Below are positions 35,878 to 45,311 of a stretch of DNA of 64,000 nt, piece after piece. Origin of the DNA: Anaerovibrio lipolyticus LB2005 (lineage in GTDB: Bacteria > Bacillota > Negativicutes > Selenomonadales > Selenomonadaceae); NCBI RefSeq assembly GCF_000621545.1, contig NZ_JHYA01000003.1:186001-250000 (forward strand). Direction: 5' to 3'. The translations under genes and the position numbers were made by a program. Each line of letters begins with the position of its first letter. Within the stretch, counting starts at the first letter, position 1. A model generated the notes under the pieces. That model ran no database searches. It was not told where the DNA came from and was given only the letters and a program-made list of their open reading frames with translations.

Positions 35878-36636
35878 ATGGAAATAATTGCGTTTTCAAA
35901 CAAGAAGGGTGGTACAGGAAAAACCACCTCTGCCATTAATTTTTGTGCAGCACTGGGAAGAAAAGGATATAAGGTATTGGCCATAGATCTCGATCCCCAG
36001 GCAAACTTCACAGCTGATTCCGGGGGAGAGGCTATTGGTACAGTAGCAGGAACCTTTGATTTTATTTTGGGAGCCCCTTTGGAGGATGTGGTACAGCACA
36101 ATGAGTATTATGACTTTATGGGTGCCGATAAGCGCATTGAGAACCAGAGAAATAAGTTTGAGGAAAAGGGCTCAGATTTCTTATTAAAGAAAGCCTTGGC
36201 TAAGGTAGAGGGCTATGATTTCGTGGTTCTGGATACAGCTCCTAGTATGTCCGGTATCGTATTTTTGGCACTGGTGGCCTGCAACCGGGTTATTGGCGTA
36301 TGTGATGCTGATCAGCGAAGTGTTACCGGGCTTGGTGATTTGTATTCTGCAATTCAAAGTGCAGCTGATTATAATCCAGGACTGAAAATTGACGGTATTC
36401 TTATTACGAGGGATGTTCCCCGGACCCAGGCAAACAAGTTTGCAGTGGATGTATTCCATCAGGCTGCAGCCCAAATCAACAGTATTGTTTTTAATACACA
36501 TATAAAGGAGCGTACAGTATTCCATCAGTGTACTGCCCTTCATACCAATGTATTTAATGTGGACGCCAGATCTGATGGTGCCAAGGATTATGAGGCATTT
36601 ACCGATGAGGTCCTGGAGCTGTTTAAAAAAGATTAA
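35878..36636 (+). CDS. parA: ParA-family partition ATPase
   Basis: A 252-residue Walker-type ATPase for replicon segregation. The deviant Walker A is NKKGGTGKTTSA (about residues 10-21), Walker A' is AIDLDPQANF and Walker B VVLDTAPS. There is no N-terminal helix-turn-helix, so it is a short (type Ib-like) ParA that relies on its small partner for DNA binding. The ATG follows GAGGTG by 6 nt. The adjacent ribbon-helix-helix gene and origin define a typical plasmid/chromid rep-par module. Confidence 0.95.
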   Translation: MEIIAFSNKKGGTGKTTSAINFCAALGRKGYKVLAIDLDPQANFTADSGGEAIGTVAGTFDFILGAPLEDVVQHNEYYDFMGADKRIENQRNKFEEKGSDFLLKKALAKVEGYDFVVLDTAPSMSGIVFLALVACNRVIGVCDADQRSVTGLGDLYSAIQSAADYNPGLKIDGILITRDVPRTQANKFAVDVFHQAAAQINSIVFNTHIKERTVFHQCTALHTNVFNVDARSDGAKDYEAFTDEVLELFKKD

Positions 36637-36717
36637 AAAAGCAATATATTAATTTTTAATAAATGTTAAAAAAATGCTAATTTAAAGATAGAATAACATT
36701 AAATTGAGGTGAAAATA

Positions 36718-37080
36718 ATGGCAAAGAAATTAGACCTTAATAATACTGCAGCGGCATTGGGAGATTTTACCGGCAGAGCAAAACCAGTTGTTCCACTTCA
36801 GCAGGAAGAAGAAAAAATTACTGAACCAGTGGTGCAGGCTGCTTCTATAGCTACTATAAATGAAGAACAGACACATGACCAAAATGTATCAGAAAATAAT
36901 GTGGCACCTAAAAGACGTGGACGGCCAACAAAGGCAATAAAAAAAGATTCCAGGCTGTCCGTCTATATGACTGAGGAATTAAAAGGACGTTTGGAAGCAT
37001 TGGCAGATAAAAAGAGTATGAGCATGAATACCATAATAACAGCTGCTCTTATGGATTATTGTGAAAGCAATGGAATGTAA
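36718..37080 (+). CDS. Ribbon-helix-helix centromere-binding protein (ParB-like)
   Basis: A 120-residue protein. The N-terminal ~65 residues are flexible and include ALGDFTGRAKP, probably the ParA-contacting part. An RGRPTKAIKK hook and a C-terminal ribbon-helix-helix domain follow (DSRLSVYMTEELKGRLEALA, then SMNTIITAALMDYCE). This is the standard partner of a short ParA. ATG 36718 has GAGGTG upstream. The linker codons at 36875-36891 form an exact copy of the origin iteron, in the same frame (DQNVSE) as the iteron copy inside rep. Confidence 0.85.
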   Translation: MAKKLDLNNTAAALGDFTGRAKPVVPLQQEEEKITEPVVQAASIATINEEQTHDQNVSENNVAPKRRGRPTKAIKKDSRLSVYMTEELKGRLEALADKKSMSMNTIITAALMDYCESNGM

Positions 37081-37169
37081 TATCAATGCTATATAAAATG
37101 TAAATAAATATTAAAATAATGTTATTAAAATATTTATTTAAGAATAAAATAATGGTTTTATAGCAAAAC

Positions 37170-37202
37170 AAAAGGCTCGTCCCCAACAGGGCGAGCCTTT
37201 TA
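37170..37202. terminator. Bidirectional terminator after the par operon
   Basis: AAAGGCTCG/CGAGCCTTT stem between convergent genes, with A and T runs on both sides. Confidence 0.8.
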
Positions 37203-37218
37203 AAATACCCACAATTTA

Positions 37219-37377
37219 CTAATACTTTTTGCCATATACATCTTCTTCCTGTCCAATTTCTTCTTCTTCATCAGGAAAATGGCGATCATCAATATCAGGA
37301 TGCAGAGGGTCTGCGTCCTGCCAGGCTTCCTTTTCCGAACCGTCATATTCCTGCCACCATTTCTTAGGCCCTTTCAT
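37219..37377 (-). CDS. Small acidic 52-residue protein
   Basis: ATG 37377 is preceded by AAAGGAGGGGAG at good spacing. The product begins MKGPKKWWQEYDGSEKEAWQ, has an acidic centre (FPDEEEEIGQEED) and ends VYGKKY. Composition is strongly protein-like (two adjacent Trp, Pro-His-Pro, no low-complexity DNA). There is no signal peptide or membrane helix. I do not recognise the family. It sits alone beside the par operon, convergent to it, so a role in replicon maintenance is possible but unproven. Confidence 0.65.
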   Translation of the reverse strand: MKGPKKWWQEYDGSEKEAWQDADPLHPDIDDRHFPDEEEEIGQEEDVYGKKY

Positions 37378-37564
37378 ATCGCTCCCCTCCTTTCCAAAAT
37401 TTTTCTTATCTAATTATACCATTTTCAAAACAAAAAATATCAGAAGTTTTTGAAAATTCAGAGGTACTAAAAAAGAAGGATTTTGATAAGAAATGTAAAA
37501 TATATTTAAAGTAAAGTATTAATGTGATTGAGTCCATCTTCCTTCTGTACAGGAGGCGAATATC

Positions 37565-39937
37565 ATGGATAAAGCTGGTTCATTACAAAAGCAGGTAATG
37601 GCTTTTCTGATAATTACCCTGGTGCTTTTAACGGCATTGCTTAGTTTTGCCGCCTTTGAGATAGTGGGCAATGAAAAAGACAGGGATATCGCCATCGAGA
37701 TGAACACCCTCACCGCCACCGAAGCTGAGAAACTTAATCATGACTATATCAGATTTGAAGATGCAGTAAACCACATGGTAGGAATCACGGATTTTTACAT
37801 AACCAGTGTGGATGATGTTATGGATCCAGTAAAAAGGGAAGAAATTAACAAAAATCTTCAAAAAATATATGATATATTCTCCCAAACGACTAATATGTCG
37901 CTGAGCTATTATTGCGTATATAATCCGGATTTGGTAGGAAAGCAGCAGGGATTTTTTTATACCCGTAATGCAGCTGATAATATGGAAAAACGTGAGATGA
38001 CGATTATCAGTGATTTTAATCCGGAGGATATTGAGCGGGTGGGGTGGTACACGGTTCCGATAAAGGAAAGGAAAGCTGTTTGGCTGCCACCTTATTACAA
38101 CAAAAATACAAGGCGTTATACTATATCCTATTGCGTGCCATATTATAAAAATGATGTTTTGATAGCAGTAATAGGTATGGATTTTAATTTCGAAATATTG
38201 CTGAACATGGTGGATCAGATTCATTTCAGCAAGAATGGTTACGCTTATTTAAAGAGTGCTGATGGCACGGTTCATTATCATGCCCATGATTTTATGTTGG
38301 GAAATGTACATGGTGATGAAATTCTTAAGAAGGTTAAAAATTCTGATTTACTTTCCAATAATAATTCTGGAAATAATGTAATTCAGTATGAGATGAAGGG
38401 TAGTGAACGGGTACAGACCTTTGAAACTTTAAGATGCGGACTAAAGCTGGTACTTTGTGATGATTATGATGAAATATACAAGGACAGGTACGAGCTGGTG
38501 ACCATGGATATTATAGTTATTGTTACCTGTGGATTTTTCATTATTATAATGATGGTGTATTATACCAACCGTATAATGCATCCCGTCAGAATGCTTACCA
38601 GAGCGGTGTATGCAATAAAGGATGGCAACTACGATGTGGAGCTTCCTAAAAATGCTCCGGGGGAGATTGGTGTACTTTCTCAGGGTGTGGCCATGGCAGC
38701 GGCAGCCCTTGAGGAGAAGCAACGTTTGAATGCCTCGGCCTTGGCGGCACAAAACAGAAAACTGGAGAAGGCCGTAAAAAAGGCAAAGGAAGCCAGCAGG
38801 GCAAAAAGTGATTTTTTGTCCCGGATGAGCCACGACATACGTACGCCAATGAATGCCATTGTGGGTATGGGGATGATAGCAGATTCCCATAAGGACGATC
38901 CGGAAAAGCTGTCGGAATGTTTGCGTAAAATATCCAATTCAAGCAAATATTTGCTTAATCTTATTAATGAAGTATTGGATATGAGCCGTATAGAAAGCGG
39001 TAATCTAAGTATCAATAAGGCAAATGTGAATCTTACGGACCTTATCGGAAGTATTGTTGCCATGTTAGCCCCTCAATTTGATGCCCATGATCATCATATC
39101 CAGACAAACCTGGATAACATCATACACGAAAATGTAATCAGTGACTCCCTGAGAATACAACAGGTGTTTATTAATATTTTAGGTAACTCAATTAAATACA
39201 CTCCTGACGGAGGGGAGATAAGCCTTTCCGTTAGAGAAGAACACGTATCGGCCAATAGGAGCCTGTACATTTTTAGCTTCAAGGATAATGGAATAGGCAT
39301 GTCAAAGGAATTCCAGGAAAAATTGTTCCAGCCTTTTGCCAGGGAGCAGGATGATCATGAAACTGAGGTAAAGGGCACTGGTCTGGGAATGTCTATTACC
39401 AAGGCCGTAGTGGATTTACTTGGGGGAACAATCCGAGTAAACAGTGCTCTGCAAAAGGGAACGGAAATTATTGTTCAGCTGGATCTGGAATTTGTTGAGG
39501 ATGTTGTATCCGACAAGAAACAACATAGGCAGATGGATTTTTCAGAAATCAGATTGGATGGGAAGCGGATTCTCCTTGTTGATGATATATCCCTGAATCT
39601 GGAGATAGCAGAAAACCTTCTGGAAATGACGGGAGCTGTAATGGACAAGGCCATCAATGGCAAGGAAGCAGTGGATATATTCAAGGAAAAGGGAGAGGGC
39701 TACTATGATTTGATTTTCATGGATGCCAGAATGCCGATAATGGATGGTTATGAAGCCACAAGGACTATCAGAGGTTTGGGTTCTGAATATGCAGCAAAGC
39801 TTCCTATTATTGCCATGAGCGCTGATGCCTTTGCAGAGGATATTGAGAATTTCAAAAAGTGTGGCATGAATGACTATGTATCAAAGCCGATAGATCTTAA
39901 AAACCTGGCCAGAGTTTTACAGAAGTACTTGCTTTAA
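37565..39937 (+). CDS. Cache-HAMP hybrid sensor histidine kinase
   Basis: A 790-residue membrane kinase. One span near residues 13-33, an extracytoplasmic Cache-type sensor (about 40-305; PWYxxP-like VGWYTVPIKERKAVWLPPYY), a second span (about 317-340) and HAMP precede HisKA with SHDIRTPMNAI (phospho-acceptor His423). HATPase (GTGLGMSI) and a receiver with Asp720 (FMDARMPIMDGYEA) follow. It should sense a small extracellular molecule and pass phosphate to its own receiver, then to an unlinked HPt. CAGGAGG lies 9 nt before the ATG. Confidence 0.95.
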   Translation: MDKAGSLQKQVMAFLIITLVLLTALLSFAAFEIVGNEKDRDIAIEMNTLTATEAEKLNHDYIRFEDAVNHMVGITDFYITSVDDVMDPVKREEINKNLQKIYDIFSQTTNMSLSYYCVYNPDLVGKQQGFFYTRNAADNMEKREMTIISDFNPEDIERVGWYTVPIKERKAVWLPPYYNKNTRRYTISYCVPYYKNDVLIAVIGMDFNFEILLNMVDQIHFSKNGYAYLKSADGTVHYHAHDFMLGNVHGDEILKKVKNSDLLSNNNSGNNVIQYEMKGSERVQTFETLRCGLKLVLCDDYDEIYKDRYELVTMDIIVIVTCGFFIIIMMVYYTNRIMHPVRMLTRAVYAIKDGNYDVELPKNAPGEIGVLSQGVAMAAAALEEKQRLNASALAAQNRKLEKAVKKAKEASRAKSDFLSRMSHDIRTPMNAIVGMGMIADSHKDDPEKLSECLRKISNSSKYLLNLINEVLDMSRIESGNLSINKANVNLTDLIGSIVAMLAPQFDAHDHHIQTNLDNIIHENVISDSLRIQQVFINILGNSIKYTPDGGEISLSVREEHVSANRSLYIFSFKDNGIGMSKEFQEKLFQPFAREQDDHETEVKGTGLGMSITKAVVDLLGGTIRVNSALQKGTEIIVQLDLEFVEDVVSDKKQHRQMDFSEIRLDGKRILLVDDISLNLEIAENLLEMTGAVMDKAINGKEAVDIFKEKGEGYYDLIFMDARMPIMDGYEATRTIRGLGSEYAAKLPIIAMSADAFAEDIENFKKCGMNDYVSKPIDLKNLARVLQKYLL

Positions 39938-40018
39938 GAGTAAAAAAATACCAAATAAGTGGTATTTAAACATTTAATAAATATTTGATAAATACTAAAA
40001 CAACAATAAAATAACATT

Positions 40019-40070
40019 AAAAAAGCACTGATTAAGCGGTAAAAATACCACCTAATCAGTGTTTTTATTT
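40019..40070. terminator. Terminator after the Cache hybrid kinase
   Basis: AAAAGCACTGATTAAG / CTAATCAGTGTTTTT long stem with an inner GGTA/TACC; T tract on the plus strand. Confidence 0.75.
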
Positions 40071-40118
40071 CATCCTATAAATCTGACTTATCCAGACATC
40101 ATAGTAGACATAAAAAAT

Positions 40119-40224
40119 GCCGCTAACACCATAAGGGGTAGTGTCGGCGGCCATGGGTGAAATGCTCTGGGGAAGAGCAAATCGAGAGAGGGGTTATGGG
40201 GGATATAATTGAATCCATATATCC
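40119..40224. repeat. Three consecutive hairpins in a gene-free stretch
   Basis: Stems GCCGCTAACACC/GGTAGTGTCGGCGGC (40119-40151), GCTCT/AGAGC (40164-40178) and GGATATA/TATATCC (40201-40224) follow one another in the 39938-40361 gap between convergent genes. On the minus strand the last stem is followed by ATTTTTTATG and could end the GGDEF transcript. The rest of the gap is A/T-rich spacer. Confidence 0.5.
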
Positions 40225-40361
40225 ACCTAGAAACAACATTAGCAGAATAACATTATTTCTTTAGAGCATTATATATTAAAATACAGTTTGTGTAAACAAC
40301 CATTAACTTAAAATACTGTATACTTAATGAAACACCCTAAATTGTAAACCTACCTCCCTAT

Positions 40362-42557
40362 TCACCGCTTGCGTCTGTCAATACCCGCTCTGTAGTAATA
40401 AGCAGCCTTGTCCTTATACATTTCCTGGTCTGCAACGGAAACCATATCGTTAAGACTATTATAAGAGCCTTCATGATTATTGGCATAACCAATGGCTACA
40501 GACAGGTTCTTTACGAGCTTACCGGACCATCCGTTAAATGATTCCTTAAGACGCTGCAGAATATCTGGCCAATCATCAATATCATGGTACAAAATGGCCA
40601 TAAATTCATCGCCACCAACCCTGTAGACGTTGCCGTAAGGGTTCAGCACCTTCTTCATACAATCTGCGGCACCAATAATGAGCTCATCACCAGCCTCGTG
40701 CCCCTGCTCATCGTTGGCTTTTTTCAAACCATTAAGATCCATGGCTACAACAATTACATTTTTTTCTTTAAGCTCCGAGTTCATATTATCAACATCATCG
40801 TTAAAGCTGCGTCGGTTGAAAAGTCCCGTAAGCCCGTCGTGATGGGCAATATATTCCATTTGGGCACGATTTTTGTGGATGAGATATATATAAGCCAGAA
40901 GTCCACTTACGGTGGCAACAATAATGCCAACTATTATTGTAAAAAGAATAAAGTGCTGTAAAATAAAATCCTTAAGGGTCATGGAGGTCATTTGGCTGGT
41001 GTAGGTATAGGTGGAGGTAAAACCAAAATCTGAAGGCAGATTGGTAATTCCCCGATTAAGTATTGATAAAAGCTCATTGTTGCCCCGTTTTACTGCAAAA
41101 CAACGACTGCTGTAATCCCTCATTGGAGCAGTCTGAAGCATACTGTAGCTTGGATGGATGAGGAAACCGTCTTTACGGAACTGGTTCAGGATACAGCCAT
41201 CCACATCACCATTTTTTACAGCCTCCAGCATGTCATCAATTTTATCATAATACAGGATTTCCGAATCAGGGAAATGACTGCGAATATAAATATCAGCAAT
41301 GGAATTGCCCTGCTTGGCGGCCAAACGTCTCAGCTGAAGATGTGAATAATCTCCCTTGTATACGAGATACATAGGGGTAGAAATAACCTCTGTGGTCAGG
41401 AATATATTGTTCTCCTCGGCCCGGGCCACATCATAATTAATAGGAAAAGCCATATCGATGGTACCGGCCTGAAGAGAAGCAACTAAGGCCTCATAGGTTT
41501 TATATGAGGTAAATTGAAACCTCACATCATCCTTTATTCTTATTTTTTTGCAAATCTCATTAAGCAAATCTGTGATGATACCGTATACTTGTCCTTCCGC
41601 ATTTGTGTCAGAAAATGGCAGATAGTCGTCCAGATAGCCAACGGTTATTACGGGATGCTCCCTAAGCCAGATAATTTCATCTTCCTGGAGTTTACCGCTG
41701 ACGGCCAGCTCAGAAAAATAGGTATTGGATAGCTTTTTTGTAAAATATGGATCTGTGGAGGTGATTTTACTAAGGGCAGAATTAAGCTCCTGTACCAGAT
41801 CAGGTCTGCGATGGTTAAAGGCCAAATAATATTCGGTCTGTCCAATTCTGGTAATAGGAACCATGTAATTGTCACGATTTACATTGTTATCGGTATCCAC
41901 CGTGGCATCTGTTTTGCGGGAGTCGAAATCCCTGTAACGGGAATCATTGCCACTGTAGGTGACAATGTTAACTTGATGGTTTCCATCATTATTCCACTGG
42001 TGCAGCATGTCCTCCATAACAGTATTGCGGTTGACACTGATGGTACGGTTCATAAGGCCGGCAATCCCTTTGGAGGCCAAAGGACTATCGGAATAAACGT
42101 AAATGTAATAATTTTCCAGCCCCATGGAATAATCAGGGAAAAGCAGCTTTTCCATACGTTCGGGAGTCTTGGATACTCCTGCCATAACGTCAATTTCCCC
42201 ATTGTAGAGCTTTTGGAGCATAGTGTTCCAGTCACCATATACGTAGTCGTAATCCCAGTTGGTATAGTAGGAAACCTTTTGGAGATAATCGTAGGCAAGT
42301 CCTGATTTTACAGCATTATCATCCATGCCCTCCATAAAGTTTCGGCTTTCCACATAGCCCACTCTAACTATTTTTGAAGTGTGCAAATGTGGAATCTGGG
42401 CAGCAGAAGCAGTGCTGCCGGTAGATAGACAGGTATTGTTGGTTTCAGGAACACAGATCTGTACTAAAAAAAGGCACAAAAAAGTAACCAGAAAATAGCA
42501 GCTTCTGGTATAATTTTTTAGCCTTTTACGTGTATTTTTTATGGACAGATATTTCAT
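40362..42557 (-). CDS. Diguanylate cyclase with two periplasmic substrate-binding domains
   Basis: A 731-residue membrane protein. After an N-terminal signal/anchor (about residues 18-38) come two SBP_bac_3-type domains (about 60-285 and 300-535), one membrane span (about 548-570) and a C-terminal GGDEF domain with intact YRVGGDEFM (about 646-654), so it should make c-di-GMP. An RxxD inhibitory site is not seen at the usual place. The first sensor domain is a paralogue of that in the hybrid kinase at 9063-12035. No EAL domain. Confidence 0.93.
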   Translation of the reverse strand: MKYLSIKNTRKRLKNYTRSCYFLVTFLCLFLVQICVPETNNTCLSTGSTASAAQIPHLHTSKIVRVGYVESRNFMEGMDDNAVKSGLAYDYLQKVSYYTNWDYDYVYGDWNTMLQKLYNGEIDVMAGVSKTPERMEKLLFPDYSMGLENYYIYVYSDSPLASKGIAGLMNRTISVNRNTVMEDMLHQWNNDGNHQVNIVTYSGNDSRYRDFDSRKTDATVDTDNNVNRDNYMVPITRIGQTEYYLAFNHRRPDLVQELNSALSKITSTDPYFTKKLSNTYFSELAVSGKLQEDEIIWLREHPVITVGYLDDYLPFSDTNAEGQVYGIITDLLNEICKKIRIKDDVRFQFTSYKTYEALVASLQAGTIDMAFPINYDVARAEENNIFLTTEVISTPMYLVYKGDYSHLQLRRLAAKQGNSIADIYIRSHFPDSEILYYDKIDDMLEAVKNGDVDGCILNQFRKDGFLIHPSYSMLQTAPMRDYSSRCFAVKRGNNELLSILNRGITNLPSDFGFTSTYTYTSQMTSMTLKDFILQHFILFTIIVGIIVATVSGLLAYIYLIHKNRAQMEYIAHHDGLTGLFNRRSFNDDVDNMNSELKEKNVIVVAMDLNGLKKANDEQGHEAGDELIIGAADCMKKVLNPYGNVYRVGGDEFMAILYHDIDDWPDILQRLKESFNGWSGKLVKNLSVAIGYANNHEGSYNSLNDMVSVADQEMYKDKAAYYYRAGIDRRKR

Positions 42558-42798
42558 GTCATATACCAGTCCTTTTTATGTGATAATTCGTCGTTATAAT
42601 TTATTCTTATGATTATTATAAATGAATTTCTATTAAATTGTAAGCGTTATTAGGAAATATTTTTAAAATATTTTAACTGTTAATGAATGTGGTGATAGAT
42701 AGAGGAATTTTCATTGTTAATGAAGAATAATACACCATTGAAGTGTTGGGAAAAACGATTTTTGTAATTATTTTTGTAGTTTTTAAGGCGGGTTTATT

Positions 42799-45243
42799 AT
42801 GAAGAAAGATTCAAGCAGTATAGTGAAAATGCGTTCCGGAACATGGTATGGAGAATTGGATGAAAATGCCCGCGTGGAAAAAGCTACTTTTTCCGAAGAA
42901 TTACGACAGATGCTGGGCTATGACCAAATTGATTTTCCAGGAACCTTTGACATCATGCTGGAAATAGTGCATCCAGATGACAGACAGAAAATGTTAGATG
43001 CAACAGGTGCCACCATTAGAGGCGAGGTCAGTTCCTTTGATACGGAATTTCGCCTAAAAAAACAGGATGGCAGCTATATGACGGTGAATGCTACTGGTAC
43101 GGTCACTAAAAACGATGATGGTATCCCTTTTATTATGCATGGCACAATTTTTGATATATCAGCGCTAGTGGAAAACCGTATGGCTTATGAGCAAGCTATG
43201 CATCGTTTGGAAGCTTCCCAAAAATTGGAGAATGATTTAAAACAGTTTGGTCCTATAGCGGCCATTTATGAAACGGCCAGGTTCCGCCTCGAATATGATG
43301 AGCATGGAAGACGGGTATCAGTAAGCTGGAATGATGCTTATCGGGAGCTCTTGGGCTATGACAGTGATGAGGAGTTTCCTCAAACGCTACAGAGCTTTTA
43401 TAATCGTATTGTGGCTGAGGATTTGGAGAATGTGGGCCATGCCATGGACCTGTTGGAAAATGATGTACATTCTGATTCAACCTATGATGTGGAATTTCGC
43501 ATGTATAAAAAGGATCGGTCCATTGTATGGATACGGGCCGCGGCCAAGCGCATTATCGGGTCTGATGGCAAAGCGATGCATTCTATCGGCCTTTTGACGG
43601 ATATTACAGCACAGAAAAATCTGGAGCTGCAAAAAACCATATATGAGGTCTTTTCCCAGGAGTTTCTGACGGTAGGTATTATCGATATTTTCCATAATCA
43701 AATATGGCTGTTACGGGATAATATGATAAATGATACCTTTATCCAGTCCTATGAAAAGGGTGCCCATAATTATGACAATTTCCTCAAGGAATATGTCAGC
43801 AAGCATGTGGCAGAGGAAGATCGGGACCGGGTGTATCGTGGTAGTCGGGTTTTCCATATAGTTATTGAGCTAAAGAAAAATGACGTATATCGTATCAGAT
43901 ATAAGTTCCAAAAAGAAAATGGGGCTATACAATATGTTCAGGGAACATATTTGTGGCTTAACAAGGATGGGGACAAGCGAAAGGTAATATGTGGCTTTCG
44001 TGATGTAACGGACCTTATACGCCGGGAGCAGGAAAAGCAGGAGGTATTGCGTAAGGCCCAGGAAGAAGCCGAACTGGCCCGCTATGAGGCTGAGTCAGCC
44101 AATCAGGCCAAGACCTCCTTCTTGTTCAACATGTCCCATGATATCAGGACTCCGATGAATGCCATTACGGGGTATAGGGAGCTGCTGGAACGGGAGCAGG
44201 AGGACCCGGAAAAGCGCCAGTATTATCTGGACAAGATGGACGATGCCTGTAAGGTACTGATATCAATCATAAATAATGTATTGGAAATGGCCCGTATAGA
44301 AAAGGGCGTATTGAAGCTGGATGAGATACTATGGAATACTGATCAGTTTAATGATGGCCTGTATTCAATTATAAAGCCAATGATGGACAAGAAGAATATC
44401 AAGTTTACCCAGGAAATGGTTGTTTATCACCAATATTTCTTTGGTGATGGGGATAAGCTACGTGATATATTCCTGAATATTTTGTCCAATAGCTACAAAT
44501 ACACTAAGCCAGGTGGTTCAGTTCATATGAAGCTGGAGGAGCTGCCTCATGAAAAGCTTGGTTGGGCTTGGTATAGAACCACGATTAGCGATACGGGAAT
44601 CGGTATGAGTGAGGAATTTTTACCTCATATTTTTGACTCCTTTACCAGGGAAAACAATACCACCAGCAATAAAATTGAGGGAACTGGCTTAGGAATGTCC
44701 ATTGTAAAGCGGCTGACGGATTTTTTAGGTGGCAAAATTGAGGTAAAGAGCAAAAAGGGTGAGGGTACAACCTTTATTGTAGATATGCCACACCGCTTGG
44801 GGCAAAAGCCCGATGAAGGATATTCAGTGAGTGAGCATATGGAGGTTGACCCTGGTGTATTTGTGGGGAAACGGGTTTTGCTGGCTGAGGATAATGAGAT
44901 TAATGCCGAAATTGCCCTGGAGATTTTGTCTTTGGCTGGTATGACGGTGGAACATGCCAAGGATGGTCAGGAATGCGTGGCCATGCTGGAAAATACAGAT
45001 GGAAACTATTATGATTTGATCCTTATGGATGTGCAAATGCCAAGAATGAACGGCTATGAGGCCACTCGGGCTATACGTGGGTTAGCGGATGAAAAAAAGG
45101 CGCATATTCCGATTGTAGCCATGACCGCCAACGCCTTTGAAGAGGACAGAAAGGAAGCCTTTAAGGCGGGGATGGATGGCCACTTATCGAAGCCAATCGA
45201 TATAAGGGAATTAATGCGGGGTATGGCTAAGGTGTTCAGATAG
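42799..45243 (+). CDS. PAS-containing cytoplasmic hybrid histidine kinase
   Basis: An 814-residue kinase without signal peptide or membrane helices. Two PAS/PAC units (about residues 15-125 and 155-275; HPDDRQKM and WIRAAAKRI), a third PAS-like region (about 280-410), then HisKA with MSHDIRTPMNAI (phospho-acceptor His447), HATPase (GTGLGMSIVKR) and a receiver with Asp744 (LILMDVQMPRMNGYEA). It would sense an intracellular cue such as redox, metabolite or light-insensitive cofactor state. GGCGGG lies upstream of the ATG. The kinase/receiver half closely resembles the one at 9063-12035. Confidence 0.94.
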   Translation: MKKDSSSIVKMRSGTWYGELDENARVEKATFSEELRQMLGYDQIDFPGTFDIMLEIVHPDDRQKMLDATGATIRGEVSSFDTEFRLKKQDGSYMTVNATGTVTKNDDGIPFIMHGTIFDISALVENRMAYEQAMHRLEASQKLENDLKQFGPIAAIYETARFRLEYDEHGRRVSVSWNDAYRELLGYDSDEEFPQTLQSFYNRIVAEDLENVGHAMDLLENDVHSDSTYDVEFRMYKKDRSIVWIRAAAKRIIGSDGKAMHSIGLLTDITAQKNLELQKTIYEVFSQEFLTVGIIDIFHNQIWLLRDNMINDTFIQSYEKGAHNYDNFLKEYVSKHVAEEDRDRVYRGSRVFHIVIELKKNDVYRIRYKFQKENGAIQYVQGTYLWLNKDGDKRKVICGFRDVTDLIRREQEKQEVLRKAQEEAELARYEAESANQAKTSFLFNMSHDIRTPMNAITGYRELLEREQEDPEKRQYYLDKMDDACKVLISIINNVLEMARIEKGVLKLDEILWNTDQFNDGLYSIIKPMMDKKNIKFTQEMVVYHQYFFGDGDKLRDIFLNILSNSYKYTKPGGSVHMKLEELPHEKLGWAWYRTTISDTGIGMSEEFLPHIFDSFTRENNTTSNKIEGTGLGMSIVKRLTDFLGGKIEVKSKKGEGTTFIVDMPHRLGQKPDEGYSVSEHMEVDPGVFVGKRVLLAEDNEINAEIALEILSLAGMTVEHAKDGQECVAMLENTDGNYYDLILMDVQMPRMNGYEATRAIRGLADEKKAHIPIVAMTANAFEEDRKEAFKAGMDGHLSKPIDIRELMRGMAKVFR

Positions 45244-45249
45244 CACAGT

Positions 45250-45307
45250 AAAAAAGCAGTGATATTAAAGGCTGATGTAGCCCGTCATATCACTGCTTTT
45301 ATTTTTT
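45250..45307. terminator. Bidirectional terminator
   Basis: AAAAGCAGTGATAT/ATATCACTGCTTTT long stem between convergent genes. Confidence 0.8.
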
Positions 45308-45311
45308 GACA

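Noticed and set aside
39866-39890. An additional iteron inside the Cache kinase gene (ATGACTATGTATCA)
   Set aside because: It lacks three bases of the central part, so it does not fit the 17-bp unit.
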